From Zoogloea sp. (GTDB lineage Bacteria; Pseudomonadota; Gammaproteobacteria; Burkholderiales; Rhodocyclaceae): a DNA stretch of 64,000 nucleotides. Location of the stretch: contig JADJBR010000010.1 of the NCBI GenBank assembly GCA_016703645.1, forward strand, positions 372,001 to 436,000, written 5' to 3'. Made by a program: the position numbers and the translations under genes. Within the stretch, counting starts at the first letter, position 1. The number at the start of each line of letters is the position of its first letter. Below, one piece after another: positions 1 to 9,196 of the stretch. Under the pieces are notes generated by a model. It saw only the letters and a list, made by a program, of their open reading frames with translations. It was not told the DNA's origin and did no database searches.

Positions 1-3000
1 GCCGGCCCGGTGGCCACCCCCTGCGGGCGCTGGCTGAAGCCCTCGCCGCCCCCGGCGCCCTGCATCGCGAGATGGATGACGGCCCCTTCACCCTCGCGGA
101 GTTCATCGAAACCACCCTTGCCATGAGCCGCCGGGGCCTGGTCGAAACCTGGCAGCAGGCGCGCCTGCCCGAAGGCACCCAGCTATTGGTGATCGTGGAC
201 CAGTTCGAGGAACTGTTCCGCTACCGCCAGCTTGCCGACGCCAGCCCCGCCGACGAGGACCCGGCCACCGCCTTCGTCAACCTGCTGCTCCAGGCCCGCA
301 ACGAGGATGTTCCGATCCACGTCGTGCTGACCATGCGCTCGGACTTCCTGGGCGACTGCGCCCGCTTCGCCGGCCTTCCAGAAGCCATCAATGGCGGGCA
401 ATACCTGGTGCCACGGATGAGCCGGGACGACCGCCGCGCCGCCATCCTCGGCCCTGCCCGGGTATGCGGCGCCGACATCGAGCCCACCCTGCTCACCCGC
501 CTCGTCAATGACGTGGGTGACGATCCGGACCAGCTCTCCCTCCTCCAGCACGCCCTCGCCCGCTGCTGGGCCCACTGGCAGACAAGTGGCGAGCCCAGCC
601 CCATCGAAGCCCGTCACTACGATGCAGTGGGCACGCTGGCCCATGCCCTCAACCAGCACGCCGAAGAGATCTTCACCCTCCTTCCCGCCGCCCACCAGTT
701 ACGCTGCGCCGCCACCTTCCGGGCCCTCACCGACACCAGTACCGACGCCCGGGGCATCCGCCGCCCAACCCGCTTCAGTGAGCTGGACGCCATCACCGCC
801 GGCTGCGCCGAGGCCGCCGCGGCGCCCCTGCAGGAGGTCCTCGCCCCCTTCAGAGCCCCCGGCGCCGCCTTTCTCATGCCGCCTGCCGGCGAAGGACTTG
901 CCGCCGACACGGTGATCGATATCTCCCACGAAAGCCTGATGCGCATCTGGGACCGCTTGCGGGACTGGGGCGAGCGGGAGGCCGATGCCGCCCGCATGCT
1001 GCGCCGTCTGGCCGACGCCGCCGAGCTCCACGCTGGCGGCCAGGCCAGCCTGTGGCGCGACCCGGAGCTCCAGCTAGCCCTCGACTGGCGCGCCCGCAAC
1101 CACCTCACGCCAGCCTGGGCGCGCCAGTACGGGCGCACTCTCGCCCCGGCCCTGGCTTTTCTCGACGCCAGCACCAGGGCCCGTGACGAAGCCCTCGCCA
1201 CGGAAGCCGCCCGCCTCGAAGCAGCGCGCGCGGCCGAAGCCGAGCGCATCCGAAGCCGCCGCGTCGGGCGTCTCACCCTCGCTGCCGTCATTGCGGCAAC
1301 CCTGGTGGCCGGCGCCACGGGCGTGCTCTGGCAACGGGCCGAACATGCCTCAAAAATTGCCGTATCGCGGCAGTTTGCCGCCCAGTCGGCGGCCGAGCTC
1401 ACCAGTGGAAACCTGCCCAGGGCGCTGCAGCTGGCCGCAGCCGGCTACACTCACCAAGCCAGTTTCGAAGCCCGCGACAGCCTCCTCGCAGCCCTGTCCG
1501 ACGCCCCCCTGGACTGGCGCCACGCCGGCCAGCGGGGTGTGCTGGCCCTCGCCGTCGGCCCGGAGGGCATGCTCGCCAGCGGCGGGCGGGATGGCAGCAT
1601 CCGCTTCTTCTCCGACACCACGGCCGCCGTCCCGGCGCATCAGGAACAGGTGCTTGCCCTGGCATTCAGCCCCGACGGAAGCCTCCTCGCCTCCGCAGGC
1701 ATCGACCACCGGGTGATCCTGTGGCGGAGCGCTGATCGACAGGTAGTGGCAAGCCTCGATGACCACGAAGGCCCGGTGCTGGCCCTGGCCTGGAGCCCGG
1801 ATGGCAAGACCCTCGCCAGCGCTGGCGCCGACCGCCGCATCGTGCTGCGTGACGGCAGCACCGGCGCCCCCGTCGGCCCCGCGTTGACCGAGCACACCGA
1901 TACCGTCACCGGCCTCGCCTTCAGCCCCGACGGCAAGACCCTCGCCTCCACCGGCTACGATGGCAACCTGATTCTGCGGACACTTGGCGACGCCCGGCCC
2001 GGCCGGCGCAGCGCCAATCACCCGGCCGTCCTCCACGGCCTGGCCTTCTCACCCGACGGGCAGCAGATCGCCACGGCCGGCGCCGACGGCGATGTGGTGC
2101 TTTGGCAGGCCGATCGGCTCACCCCCATCGGCAGCCCCCTCGCAGGACGCGGAACTTCAGCGCGCAAAGTGGCCTTCAGCCACGACGGGCGGACCCTGGT
2201 GGCGGTCGGGGAGGACGGTCAGGTCCGCATCCACGACCTCACCCGCCCCGGCAGCCGCGCCGCCGAAAGGCCCGTACATCGGGGCAATGTGCTGGCCCTC
2301 GCGTTCAAGGCCGATGGGAGTTTTGTCACCGCCGGCAGCGACGACCTGCTGATCCGCCATGGTCTCAGCCGCCATGGCCCCCTCACCCAGGCCCTGCCCG
2401 GCGCCGCCGACACCACCTGGGCACTGGCCTGGCGCCCCGACGGGCAGATCATCGCCAGTGCCGCCAAGGGCGCCCGGATCGAGCTGCGCGATGCCGTCAG
2501 CGGCGCACTCAGCGCCCCGCCGCTGGCCGGCCACGAGGCCATCATTACCAGCCTGGCCTGGAGTCCCGACGGCCACCTGCTCGCCAGTGCCGGCCAGGAG
2601 GGCCGCCTGCTGCTGTGGGACACCACCAACCCGGCGAAGGCGCCGCTACGCCTGATCGATGCCGGACCGCCCCTGCGCCGGGTGAGCATCCGCGCCGACG
2701 GCCGGCAACTCGCCGCGGCGGGTCTCGACGGGCGCATCCGCCTGTGGCGTCTGCCCGATGGCACAGCCCTGCCCACCTCGGCTGACCATGGCGCGCCCGT
2801 GTCGGACCTGGCCTGGCGGCAGGATGGCCGGCAACTGGCCAGCGCCGGCCTCGACGGCCGGCTGCGCCTGTGGGAAGGCGATGGCTTGCAGCCCGCCGGC
2901 GACACTGCCCTCCCGGATGCCGGAGCGCTCTACCGTCTCGCCTGGGCAAACGGAGACAGCGCGGTGGTGATTGCCACCCAGCGCCACGGCCTGCTCCTGT

Positions 3001-3365
3001 GGCCGGGCTCGAACGGCCCCGCCCGGCCCCTCGGTCGGGAGGGCACACCCGTGCTCGATCTGGCCCTGGCGCCCGACGGACAGACCCTCGCCAGCACCGA
3101 CAAGGATGGCCGAGTGTTCCTCTGGGACATGATCAGCGGCGAGCCCCTGCATGCCCCCTTGCTGCGCCATGGGGGGCCCGGTCTGGCCCTCGCCTGGGCA
3201 CCGGACGGCAAGCGGCTCGCCAGCGCAGGGTGGAAGCAGGGCGTGCTGATCTCCCGCACGGCCGCCGCCGACTGGACCACCCTGGCCTGCGACCTGGTTC
3301 GCCTCAATCCGCCTGAAGCAGACGCCCCCTCCGGCGGGTGCCCATCGCCTGCAAAGCGCCCTTGA
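1..3365 (+). CDS. STAND-type NTPase with C-terminal WD40 double propeller (5' end outside window)
   Basis: The reading frame is open from base 3 with no start, so the gene begins upstream and only its 3' part is here. A Walker B-like strand LLVIVDQFEELF (about 183-218) is typical of nSTAND1 regulatory ATPases; the P-loop must lie upstream. A helical region follows, then one hydrophobic segment (about 1264-1335) that could cross the membrane, then about 14 WD40 repeats (about 1530-3260) of the form LAFSPDG..LASAG.DG...LW. Fourteen repeats fit two seven-bladed propellers. STAND-WD40 proteins usually act as ligand-gated scaffolds in signalling or defence; the ligand here is unknown. It ends 130 bp before the injection-system operon on the same strand, which suggests but does not prove a regulatory link. 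Confidence 0.85.
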   Translation, partial: RPGGHPLRALAEALAAPGALHREMDDGPFTLAEFIETTLAMSRRGLVETWQQARLPEGTQLLVIVDQFEELFRYRQLADASPADEDPATAFVNLLLQARNEDVPIHVVLTMRSDFLGDCARFAGLPEAINGGQYLVPRMSRDDRRAAILGPARVCGADIEPTLLTRLVNDVGDDPDQLSLLQHALARCWAHWQTSGEPSPIEARHYDAVGTLAHALNQHAEEIFTLLPAAHQLRCAATFRALTDTSTDARGIRRPTRFSELDAITAGCAEAAAAPLQEVLAPFRAPGAAFLMPPAGEGLAADTVIDISHESLMRIWDRLRDWGEREADAARMLRRLADAAELHAGGQASLWRDPELQLALDWRARNHLTPAWARQYGRTLAPALAFLDASTRARDEALATEAARLEAARAAEAERIRSRRVGRLTLAAVIAATLVAGATGVLWQRAEHASKIAVSRQFAAQSAAELTSGNLPRALQLAAAGYTHQASFEARDSLLAALSDAPLDWRHAGQRGVLALAVGPEGMLASGGRDGSIRFFSDTTAAVPAHQEQVLALAFSPDGSLLASAGIDHRVILWRSADRQVVASLDDHEGPVLALAWSPDGKTLASAGADRRIVLRDGSTGAPVGPALTEHTDTVTGLAFSPDGKTLASTGYDGNLILRTLGDARPGRRSANHPAVLHGLAFSPDGQQIATAGADGDVVLWQADRLTPIGSPLAGRGTSARKVAFSHDGRTLVAVGEDGQVRIHDLTRPGSRAAERPVHRGNVLALAFKADGSFVTAGSDDLLIRHGLSRHGPLTQALPGAADTTWALAWRPDGQIIASAAKGARIELRDAVSGALSAPPLAGHEAIITSLAWSPDGHLLASAGQEGRLLLWDTTNPAKAPLRLIDAGPPLRRVSIRADGRQLAAAGLDGRIRLWRLPDGTALPTSADHGAPVSDLAWRQDGRQLASAGLDGRLRLWEGDGLQPAGDTALPDAGALYRLAWANGDSAVVIATQRHGLLLWPGSNGPARPLGREGTPVLDLALAPDGQTLASTDKDGRVFLWDMISGEPLHAPLLRHGGPGLALAWAPDGKRLASAGWKQGVLISRTAAADWTTLACDLVRLNPPEADAPSGGCPSPAKRP

Positions 3366-3389
3366 CATTGGCACATCGCGATCTACGCT
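3362..3389 (+). promoter_or_regulatory. Candidate sigma70 promoter for the injection-system operon
   Basis: A perfect -35 box TTGACA (3362-3367) overlaps the stop codon of the STAND-WD40 gene. A weak -10, TACGCT (3384-3389), follows after 16 bp. This would give a leader of about 100 nt before the sheath gene. The -10 matches consensus at only three positions, so this is a proposal. Confidence 0.4.
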
Positions 3390-3495
3390 GATGAGGCAGG
3401 CTGCATTTCTCCCGCACCCAAGAAGCCCTTTGTCATAGCGCCCTCGCATTACGGAAGTCCCCCCTCCTCCACGCGAAAACCGATCGGGAGCCCCC

Positions 3496-4917
3496 ATGAC
3501 CCTCATCATCCCCGGCGTCGAAGTCACCGTCGTCAAGGAAGTGCTCACCCCCCAGCTTGCCCCTTCGGGCGTCCTCGGTCTGGTCGGCATCGTCGAGAAG
3601 GGTGACAAGGGCGTCGGCCGCGCCGCAAGCTGGCGCAGCTACCTCACCAGCTTCGGCGGCGCCAGCGCCTTCAGCCTTCCGGAGGCCAATCCCGCCCTCG
3701 GCAATGGCGTGTTCGAGCTCGTCGTCTGCCCGGTGGCCTGCGACAGCAAGGCCAGGTTCCCGGTCCGGCAGGCCGGGGACGACAAGAAGACAGCCTTCAC
3801 CCTGGTCGCCAAGGCGCCGGGCCCGTGGGGCAACAGGATCACCGCCAGCATCGCCTCGCGTCAGGTTCCCACCGGCCAGAAGGCCGACGAAACCCGCGGC
3901 GTGTTCGACCTGACCCTGCAATACCCCGGGGGCTACCGGGAGGTCCATCGCAACCTCTCCATCGACCCTGCGGACGGAAACCGCAATGTTTACGACGTGC
4001 TCGCCACCCAGTCCCAACTGGTTTGCATCGAGGAGGCCCGCGACAAAGTCAAGGCGCCCATGGACAGCCCGGCGCAGGCCCCCGGCGCCCAGGATCTGCC
4101 CTACGCACTCGGTGGCGCCGTCGATGCCGACCTGAGCGCCTACCAGGCCGCCATTGCGCGCCTTGAAAACGAAGCCGATGTGGACATGGTGCTGGTCTCC
4201 GTCCAGGACACCAGCGACACCGCCCGCCTGGGCCGCATCTACGCCGACGTGATCAGCCATTGCGACCGCATGAGCGCCCTCAGCCAGGGCCGCATCGGCT
4301 TCGGCGAAGTGCCCGGCAACACGCCCGAAGCAATCAAGGCGGCTGCCGACAAGCTCACCGGCACGCTGGTGTCCGACCGCTTCGTGCTGGTCGCCCCCGC
4401 CGGCGTGGTGGGTGCGGTAGCCGGCATGACCGGCAGCCTCGACTACTTCCAGTCACCCACCTTCAAGCGTCTTTCGGGCCTCGGAGAACCCGCCCCGGCC
4501 CTCGGCGTGGAGGCCCAGCAGGAACTCCTGCGCAAAAGCGTGGTGCCCATCGTTGCCCAGCGGGGGCGCGGCATCATCGTCCTGCGCGGCCTCACCACCG
4601 ACAACGATCAGATCAGCGTGCGCCGGGTGGCCGACCACGCGGTGCGCGGGGTCAAGACCATCGGCGAGCTCTTCATCGGCCGGCTCAACAACGAGGAAGG
4701 CCGAGGCGCCCTCAAGCAGAAGCTGGTGGAGTTCCTGGTCCAGATGCAGAAGGAAGGCGCCATCGTGCCCTCCACCGACGGTACCGACCCCGCCTTCAAG
4801 GTCAGCGTCTATTCCAGCCAGCAGGATTTCGCCCAGGGCATCGTGCGGGTGGATCTGGCGGTGCGCCCCGTAAGAGCCATCGATTACATCTATGCCACCG
4901 TGCTGGTGCAGGTCTGA
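3496..4917 (+). CDS. Contractile tail sheath protein
   Basis: A 473-residue protein of the phage tail sheath family: it opens with MTLIIPGVEVTVV, the usual 'PGVY/E' N-terminal strand, and ends with a strand-rich C-terminal domain (AIDYIYATVLVQV) that in known sheaths provides the inter-subunit 'handshake'. It should form the contractile outer cylinder. The start is supported by GGGAG five bases upstream. Only one sheath gene is present, whereas several extracellular injection systems carry two or three. It is first in a tightly packed operon and is followed 40 bp later by the tube gene. Assignment to the family is firm; which class of injection system it belongs to is inferred from the neighbours. 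Confidence 0.92.
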   Translation: MTLIIPGVEVTVVKEVLTPQLAPSGVLGLVGIVEKGDKGVGRAASWRSYLTSFGGASAFSLPEANPALGNGVFELVVCPVACDSKARFPVRQAGDDKKTAFTLVAKAPGPWGNRITASIASRQVPTGQKADETRGVFDLTLQYPGGYREVHRNLSIDPADGNRNVYDVLATQSQLVCIEEARDKVKAPMDSPAQAPGAQDLPYALGGAVDADLSAYQAAIARLENEADVDMVLVSVQDTSDTARLGRIYADVISHCDRMSALSQGRIGFGEVPGNTPEAIKAAADKLTGTLVSDRFVLVAPAGVVGAVAGMTGSLDYFQSPTFKRLSGLGEPAPALGVEAQQELLRKSVVPIVAQRGRGIIVLRGLTTDNDQISVRRVADHAVRGVKTIGELFIGRLNNEEGRGALKQKLVEFLVQMQKEGAIVPSTDGTDPAFKVSVYSSQQDFAQGIVRVDLAVRPVRAIDYIYATVLVQV

Positions 4918-4957
4918 CCCCTGACCCACCCGCCACGCCACATCGGAGAAACCGCCC

Positions 4958-5350
4958 ATGCCGACCGTCTTTTCCGCCAACCGTTCCAGCGTACTGGTCG
5001 ATGGCGAAGCCATCGAGGGGCTGCAATCGCTGGCCTTCCGGGTCGTCACCGAACGCGAGGACATCCGCGCCGTGGGAAGCGACGAACGGGTCGCCGTGAG
5101 TTTCGGCCTGCGCACCGTACAGGGTGAGCTCACCGTGCGTTCGGCCAGCTTCAAGCTCGATGGTCACCTGGACAAGCAGGCCAAGTTCCAGCTCGTGGCC
5201 AACCTGAAGAAGGACGACGCCGCCGACTCCCCCAAACGCACCCTGTCCTTCGACGACTGCTACATCGAGAACAAATCCGTCAGCCTCGGCGCCGGTGGCA
5301 CGGTGGTGACCGCCTACAGTTTCAGCGCCACCCGCATCCGCGAGGAGTAA
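4958..5350 (+). CDS. Probable tail tube protein
   Basis: A 130-residue, strand-rich protein directly after the sheath. Its pattern (GLRTVQGELTVRS in the middle, TLSFDDCYIENK and a closing YSFSATRI strand) resembles small tail tube subunits, which form the inner hexameric tube driven outward by sheath contraction. Length and position fit the family. The start has GGAGA upstream. The identification rests on position and strand pattern rather than a diagnostic motif. Only one tube gene is present, unlike AFP/PVC-type systems, which have several tube paralogues. Confidence 0.68.
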   Translation: MPTVFSANRSSVLVDGEAIEGLQSLAFRVVTEREDIRAVGSDERVAVSFGLRTVQGELTVRSASFKLDGHLDKQAKFQLVANLKKDDAADSPKRTLSFDDCYIENKSVSLGAGGTVVTAYSFSATRIREE

Positions 5351-5354
5351 CACC

Positions 5355-6173
5355 ATGGGCAGGCTGGCGCTGGACCTTTCCGGCACGCCCTGCCTGCTGG
5401 ACTTTGACGGCTTCAACCGCCCGCTGGGCGTTTTCGCCGGGAACATCGCCCTCAGCCTCTCCCCCTGGACCTACCGCCGCCACATGGAAGCCCTGCGCGT
5501 CACCACCCACGCCGCCGGCACCGATCTGCGGCTGGACACTCGCCGCCTCGCCGCTGCCGTGCTGGCGGGCGCCGACCTGCCGGACGATCTCGCCCGCAGG
5601 CTCGAGCCCGTCGCCCTGTGGTGGGCGGCCGGTGGCGACGACGCCCTGCCCTCCCTGCCCGAGGAAGGCGAGTGGCTCGACCTCGGTGCGGCCGGGCGCG
5701 CCCGCCTGCGCCCATGGAGCGAGCGCCAGCGCTTCAGCGCCCTGTCCGCGGCCCTCAGCGGTGAGGGCAATGACACCTGGTTCGACCCGGTGACTTACCT
5801 CGACGGCATGGTCCGAGCCAGCTTGCAGGTGCTGGACGGACCGCAAGCCCTCGATGACATGGACGCCCGCGGCACTGCCGTGCTGCTCCATGCCACCGTC
5901 ACCCTCAACCTCGCCGGCGACCAGGAAGACCCCCTGCTCGACGGGGGGCCCGCCGCCCGTGAATGGGCGGCCCGCACCCTGCGCCTGTGCCAGGCCCTGG
6001 GCTGGACCCCCACCCGCGTATGGGCCACGCCCGCGGCCGAGATCGACCGCCTGCTGCGCATGCTCGATGTGCTTCAGCCGCCGCCCCGCCCGGCCCGCGC
6101 GCCGCGTCTCTCCGACCACCCCGACGCCACGGTGATCCACATCGAGGACGATCCCCCCAGGGCCGCCCCATGA
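5355..6173 (+). CDS. Unrecognised injection-system protein, 272 aa
   Basis: I do not recognise this protein. It is mixed alpha/beta, acidic to neutral, rich in Ala, Leu and Arg, with no signal peptide or membrane segment and an acidic tail (VIHIEDD). It sits four bases after the tube stop (its ribosome site GAGGAG overlaps that stop), and its own stop overlaps the next start as ATGA, so it is certainly translated with the tail genes. In Mu-like tails this slot holds the tail assembly chaperone, and in AFP/PVC-like systems small tube-cap or baseplate proteins. Either role is possible; there is no sign of the chaperone-type programmed frameshift. Confidence 0.6.
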   Translation: MGRLALDLSGTPCLLDFDGFNRPLGVFAGNIALSLSPWTYRRHMEALRVTTHAAGTDLRLDTRRLAAAVLAGADLPDDLARRLEPVALWWAAGGDDALPSLPEEGEWLDLGAAGRARLRPWSERQRFSALSAALSGEGNDTWFDPVTYLDGMVRASLQVLDGPQALDDMDARGTAVLLHATVTLNLAGDQEDPLLDGGPAAREWAARTLRLCQALGWTPTRVWATPAAEIDRLLRMLDVLQPPPRPARAPRLSDHPDATVIHIEDDPPRAAP

Positions 6174-7267
6174 TCTCCGCCCACACCTCGCCCGCCGATC
6201 TCGCGGCCCGCATCCTCCAGCCCCTCGCCCGCAGCCTGGAGGAAGCCCGGCAACACCTCGACCTGGAGCCCATTGACGAGGCCACCACCGAGGGTGCCAT
6301 TGCAGCCCGGCAGGACAGCCTCCCCGCTGCCCCTCCGGCAGTGGCCATCCCCACGCCACGGCAACCGCCGCCCTCCGGGCCGTCGGCATCCGGGCAGGCC
6401 ATCGATGGCCGCCGCGCCGCGGATGGAGTCCCGACCTCACCGTCCGAGGCCTTGGCGGCCGCGACCGCCCACTCCACCCGGCAAGTCTCCGGCTCGCCCG
6501 ATCCTGCCCCATCGACACCCCCCGCGTCGTCAGCCCACGCGACGGCGAGAGCGGCCGGCCCCGCTGCGGCCCCCGCCCCGTCTCCGGCGCCGGAGTCGAC
6601 CGCGGACATGAACCATCCCCCCAACCGCCCATCAGCCCCTGCCGCTGCGCCCTCCACCGTGTCCGCTCCGTTGCGCGCCGCGCCAGTGCCTGCGGCCATC
6701 CGGCTTGTCCGCGCCGACTCGCCGGCCGATCCAGCGCAAACACACACACCGCAGGGGACGAACCCGGACAGCGCGCCTGCCGCCCTTGCCCTTCCGGAAA
6801 CACACCAGCCCGACGGCGCTCCACCCCGCCCCATCAGCGCCCCGCCAGGTGGCCTCGCCGTGCCGTCCGCCCCCCGCCAGTGGCGCCTGCGCCCGTCCCC
6901 GCCCGCAGAGACGGCCCCCGCGCCTGCAGCCCCTGCCACCGAGGCCACCCCCACTGCGACCCCGCCGCGTCACACCGGCGGAGCAAGCGCCAGCCTGCGC
7001 CCCCGCGATCCGGCGCTGCCCCGCGTCACGCAGGCCATGGCACCCGTCCTCGACACGGCCTGGCGGCTCACCGACGCCGCCCTGTCACCCGAGCGGAGCG
7101 AGTCCCCCCCGGCCACGCCCGAAGCCCCCCGCGTGGCCAATCACTTCCATGTGAACGTCGCCCTCGGTGACACCACCGGGACCTCCGGCCGCGACCGCAA
7201 CCAGCTTGAAGAGACCCTGACAGCCCTGTTGCGCGACGCCGCCCGGCGTCAGGGGCTGGACGTATGA
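6170..7267 (+). CDS. Pro/Ala-rich, largely disordered injection-system protein
   Basis: A 365-residue protein starting at the ATG overlapping the previous stop. Residues 1-40 look helical (ARILQPLARSLEEARQHL). Residues about 45-310 are low-complexity Pro/Ala/Ser/Thr. The last 45 residues are ordered again, with NHFHVNVALGD and a final amphipathic helix (QLEETLTALLRDAARRQG). Folded ends joined by a long flexible middle suggest a linker between tube and baseplate or a minimal tape measure. No classical tape-measure coiled coil is seen here or elsewhere in the operon. The function is unknown. Overlaps of 4 bp on both sides indicate translational coupling. Confidence 0.6.
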   Translation: MISAHTSPADLAARILQPLARSLEEARQHLDLEPIDEATTEGAIAARQDSLPAAPPAVAIPTPRQPPPSGPSASGQAIDGRRAADGVPTSPSEALAAATAHSTRQVSGSPDPAPSTPPASSAHATARAAGPAAAPAPSPAPESTADMNHPPNRPSAPAAAPSTVSAPLRAAPVPAAIRLVRADSPADPAQTHTPQGTNPDSAPAALALPETHQPDGAPPRPISAPPGGLAVPSAPRQWRLRPSPPAETAPAPAAPATEATPTATPPRHTGGASASLRPRDPALPRVTQAMAPVLDTAWRLTDAALSPERSESPPATPEAPRVANHFHVNVALGDTTGTSGRDRNQLEETLTALLRDAARRQGLDV

Positions 7268-8301
7268 AACCCGCCGCCCGGCGTACCGCTTTCCGCATCC
7301 AGCTTGGGGATGCCATCGCCAGCAGCACGGCCGGCGAATCAACCCGCCAGTTGCTGCAGCTACAGGTCGAGCTGGACATGGACGGCCCGGTTGCCCACTG
7401 CATCATCGAACTGGCCGAGGGCACGCCGCCGGCCACGGGCGATGCGGTGGAGGTCAAGCTTGACGCCGGCAGCGGCCCGACCGCGGTATTCACCGGCAAG
7501 GTGGCCGCCATCGAAGCCGGCACCGTCGGCCTGCGTGTGCTGGCCCATGGCGCATTCACCCGTCTCGGCCAGACCGAGGTGGAAGGCAGCTACGAGAACG
7601 TTTCCGCCGACTTCATCATCAAGGATCTCATTGGCAAGGCGGGCGCCACCGCGGGCACCCTTGCCAAGGGGCCGACGCTGGCCTTCTGGACGCTGCACCG
7701 GGGCCCCACCGCCCTCGGCCACCTGCGCAGCCTCGCCGCCCTGTGCGGAGCGGGCCTGTTTGCCGACGGCAAGGGCGCCATCCACTGCACCACGCCCCAG
7801 CCAGGGGGCACCGAGCATCGTTTCGCATTCGGCGAGACGGTCATTGAACTGGCCATCCGGCAGTGTCCGCCGGCCTTCGACAGTGTCGAGGTGTGGGGTG
7901 AAGGCGCAGCCAGTGCCAAGGGCGCCGACCGGGCCCACTGGCTGTCCACGGAGCTGTCGGGTGTCAGCGCCAAGGCCTGCATCACGCCGGACGGGCAAGT
8001 GCAGCCGGGAAAGCTGGGTGAACGCCCCTTGCGCCTGCGGGATGGCGCCCTTCGCTCGGGCGAAGCCGTCGAGGCCGTGGCCAAGGCCTGGGCAAGCGAA
8101 GTGGCCGCACGCCTGCTGAGGGGCAGCATGGAGGTGTTTGCCACGCCGGCCATACTGCCCGGTGACCGGGTGGAGATCACCGGTCTGCCCGATGAGCACC
8201 CCGCTGCGGCACTCCTGGGTGATGGGCAGCAGCTCCACGTAAGGGGTGTGCGTCACCGGCTCGACCGCCAACGGGGCGCACTCACCCGTCTGAGCTTCTA
8301 G
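7264..8301 (+). CDS. Baseplate hub protein, phage late control gpD / gp27-like
   Basis: A 345-residue protein with the layout of gpD/gp27 hub proteins: an N-terminal beta domain (FRIQLGDA, then strands to about residue 100), a helical insert (SADFIIKDLIGKAG) typical of the 'rapid-access' region of gpD proteins, and a C-terminal beta domain (ILPGDRVEITGLP... LHVRGVRHRLD). The hub trimer links the tube to the spike. It is coupled to the preceding gene by an ATGA overlap. The family assignment comes from this domain pattern and from the spike gene three genes downstream. VgrG-type fusion of hub and spike is not seen; the two are separate, as in phages P2 and Mu. Confidence 0.75.
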   Translation: MKPAARRTAFRIQLGDAIASSTAGESTRQLLQLQVELDMDGPVAHCIIELAEGTPPATGDAVEVKLDAGSGPTAVFTGKVAAIEAGTVGLRVLAHGAFTRLGQTEVEGSYENVSADFIIKDLIGKAGATAGTLAKGPTLAFWTLHRGPTALGHLRSLAALCGAGLFADGKGAIHCTTPQPGGTEHRFAFGETVIELAIRQCPPAFDSVEVWGEGAASAKGADRAHWLSTELSGVSAKACITPDGQVQPGKLGERPLRLRDGALRSGEAVEAVAKAWASEVAARLLRGSMEVFATPAILPGDRVEITGLPDEHPAAALLGDGQQLHVRGVRHRLDRQRGALTRLSF

Positions 8302-8314
8302 GGGCGGAGCGGCC

Positions 8315-9196
8315 ATGAGCGTGCGCATCGGCAAGATCGAGCTCAGCGGCGTGCAGGATCTGCACACCGAGGAGGCGCGCACCCTGGTCGAGCAGCGCGT
8401 GCCGGAACAGCAGGGCAGCGTCTTCCAGGATCTGGGCCGCGAGCCGGTGACCATCCTGATCGACGGTCTGTTGTTCGGCGAGGAATCCCTCTCGGCCCTC
8501 GAAACCCTGCGTCAGGCCCATGCCAAGGCAGAGCCGCAATCCTTCGCCGCCGATCTGGTGGTGGGCACCGACCTCACGGACGTCATCATCGAGGACTTCA
8601 AGGTTCGCCAGGTGGCGGGGTACAAGGACCGCTACCGTTTCAGCCTGCGCCTGCGCGAACACATCGAAGCACCCGAGGCCAGTGACGCGGCGATGGCCGA
8701 CGTCAATGCCCAGGTGAGCGCCGACGGGGCCGCCTGGGGCGATGCCAGCCTTGCCGCCGCGGGCGTGCTGCAGGACCCGGCCTCGCTGCCCGCAGCCCTC
8801 GCCGCCAACCCGGCCCTGCTCGACAACCTGGACATGGATGCCCTCGGCGACGCCGTGGCCGGCAATCTCGACAAGCTCGACACCGGCCAGCTCAATGGCA
8901 TGCTTGACACCCTCGCCGCCGCCGACCCCACCAAGGCGGGCGGCCTGATCGACGCCCTGGGCCGGGCCGGCGCCCTGGGCGGCATGCTCGCAAAATACGC
9001 CCAGGAAGGCGCCGACTTCCTCAAACAGCTCGATCCGTCCAAGCTCAGCTCGCTGATGAAGGCCTTCTCCGGCGGGCTCGATTTCCTCAAACAGCTCAAG
9101 GCCGTCGCCGACAGCGCGACCCGCCTGGCGGGTGCCATCAGGGATCTGAAGCTGCCCCCCGAGCTCGACCGGATCATCAAGGGAGGCCCGAAGTGA
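8315..9196 (+). CDS. Baseplate protein with GpU / DNA-circulation-like N-terminus
   Basis: A 293-residue protein. Residues 1-115 match the pattern of P2 GpU and of the 'DNA circulation' N-terminal domain of Mu-like tails: FQDLGREPVTILIDGLLFG, then a helix, then a strand ending YRFSLRLREHIE. Residues about 130-290 are Ala/Leu/Asp-rich helix with repeated LDNLDMDALGDAVAGN-like segments. In Mu-type tails such proteins sit at the hub-baseplate joint. The start has GGAG upstream. The annotated family name is historical and does not imply DNA handling here. The C-terminal helical half is unassigned. Confidence 0.6.
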   Translation: MSVRIGKIELSGVQDLHTEEARTLVEQRVPEQQGSVFQDLGREPVTILIDGLLFGEESLSALETLRQAHAKAEPQSFAADLVVGTDLTDVIIEDFKVRQVAGYKDRYRFSLRLREHIEAPEASDAAMADVNAQVSADGAAWGDASLAAAGVLQDPASLPAALAANPALLDNLDMDALGDAVAGNLDKLDTGQLNGMLDTLAAADPTKAGGLIDALGRAGALGGMLAKYAQEGADFLKQLDPSKLSSLMKAFSGGLDFLKQLKAVADSATRLAGAIRDLKLPPELDRIIKGGPK

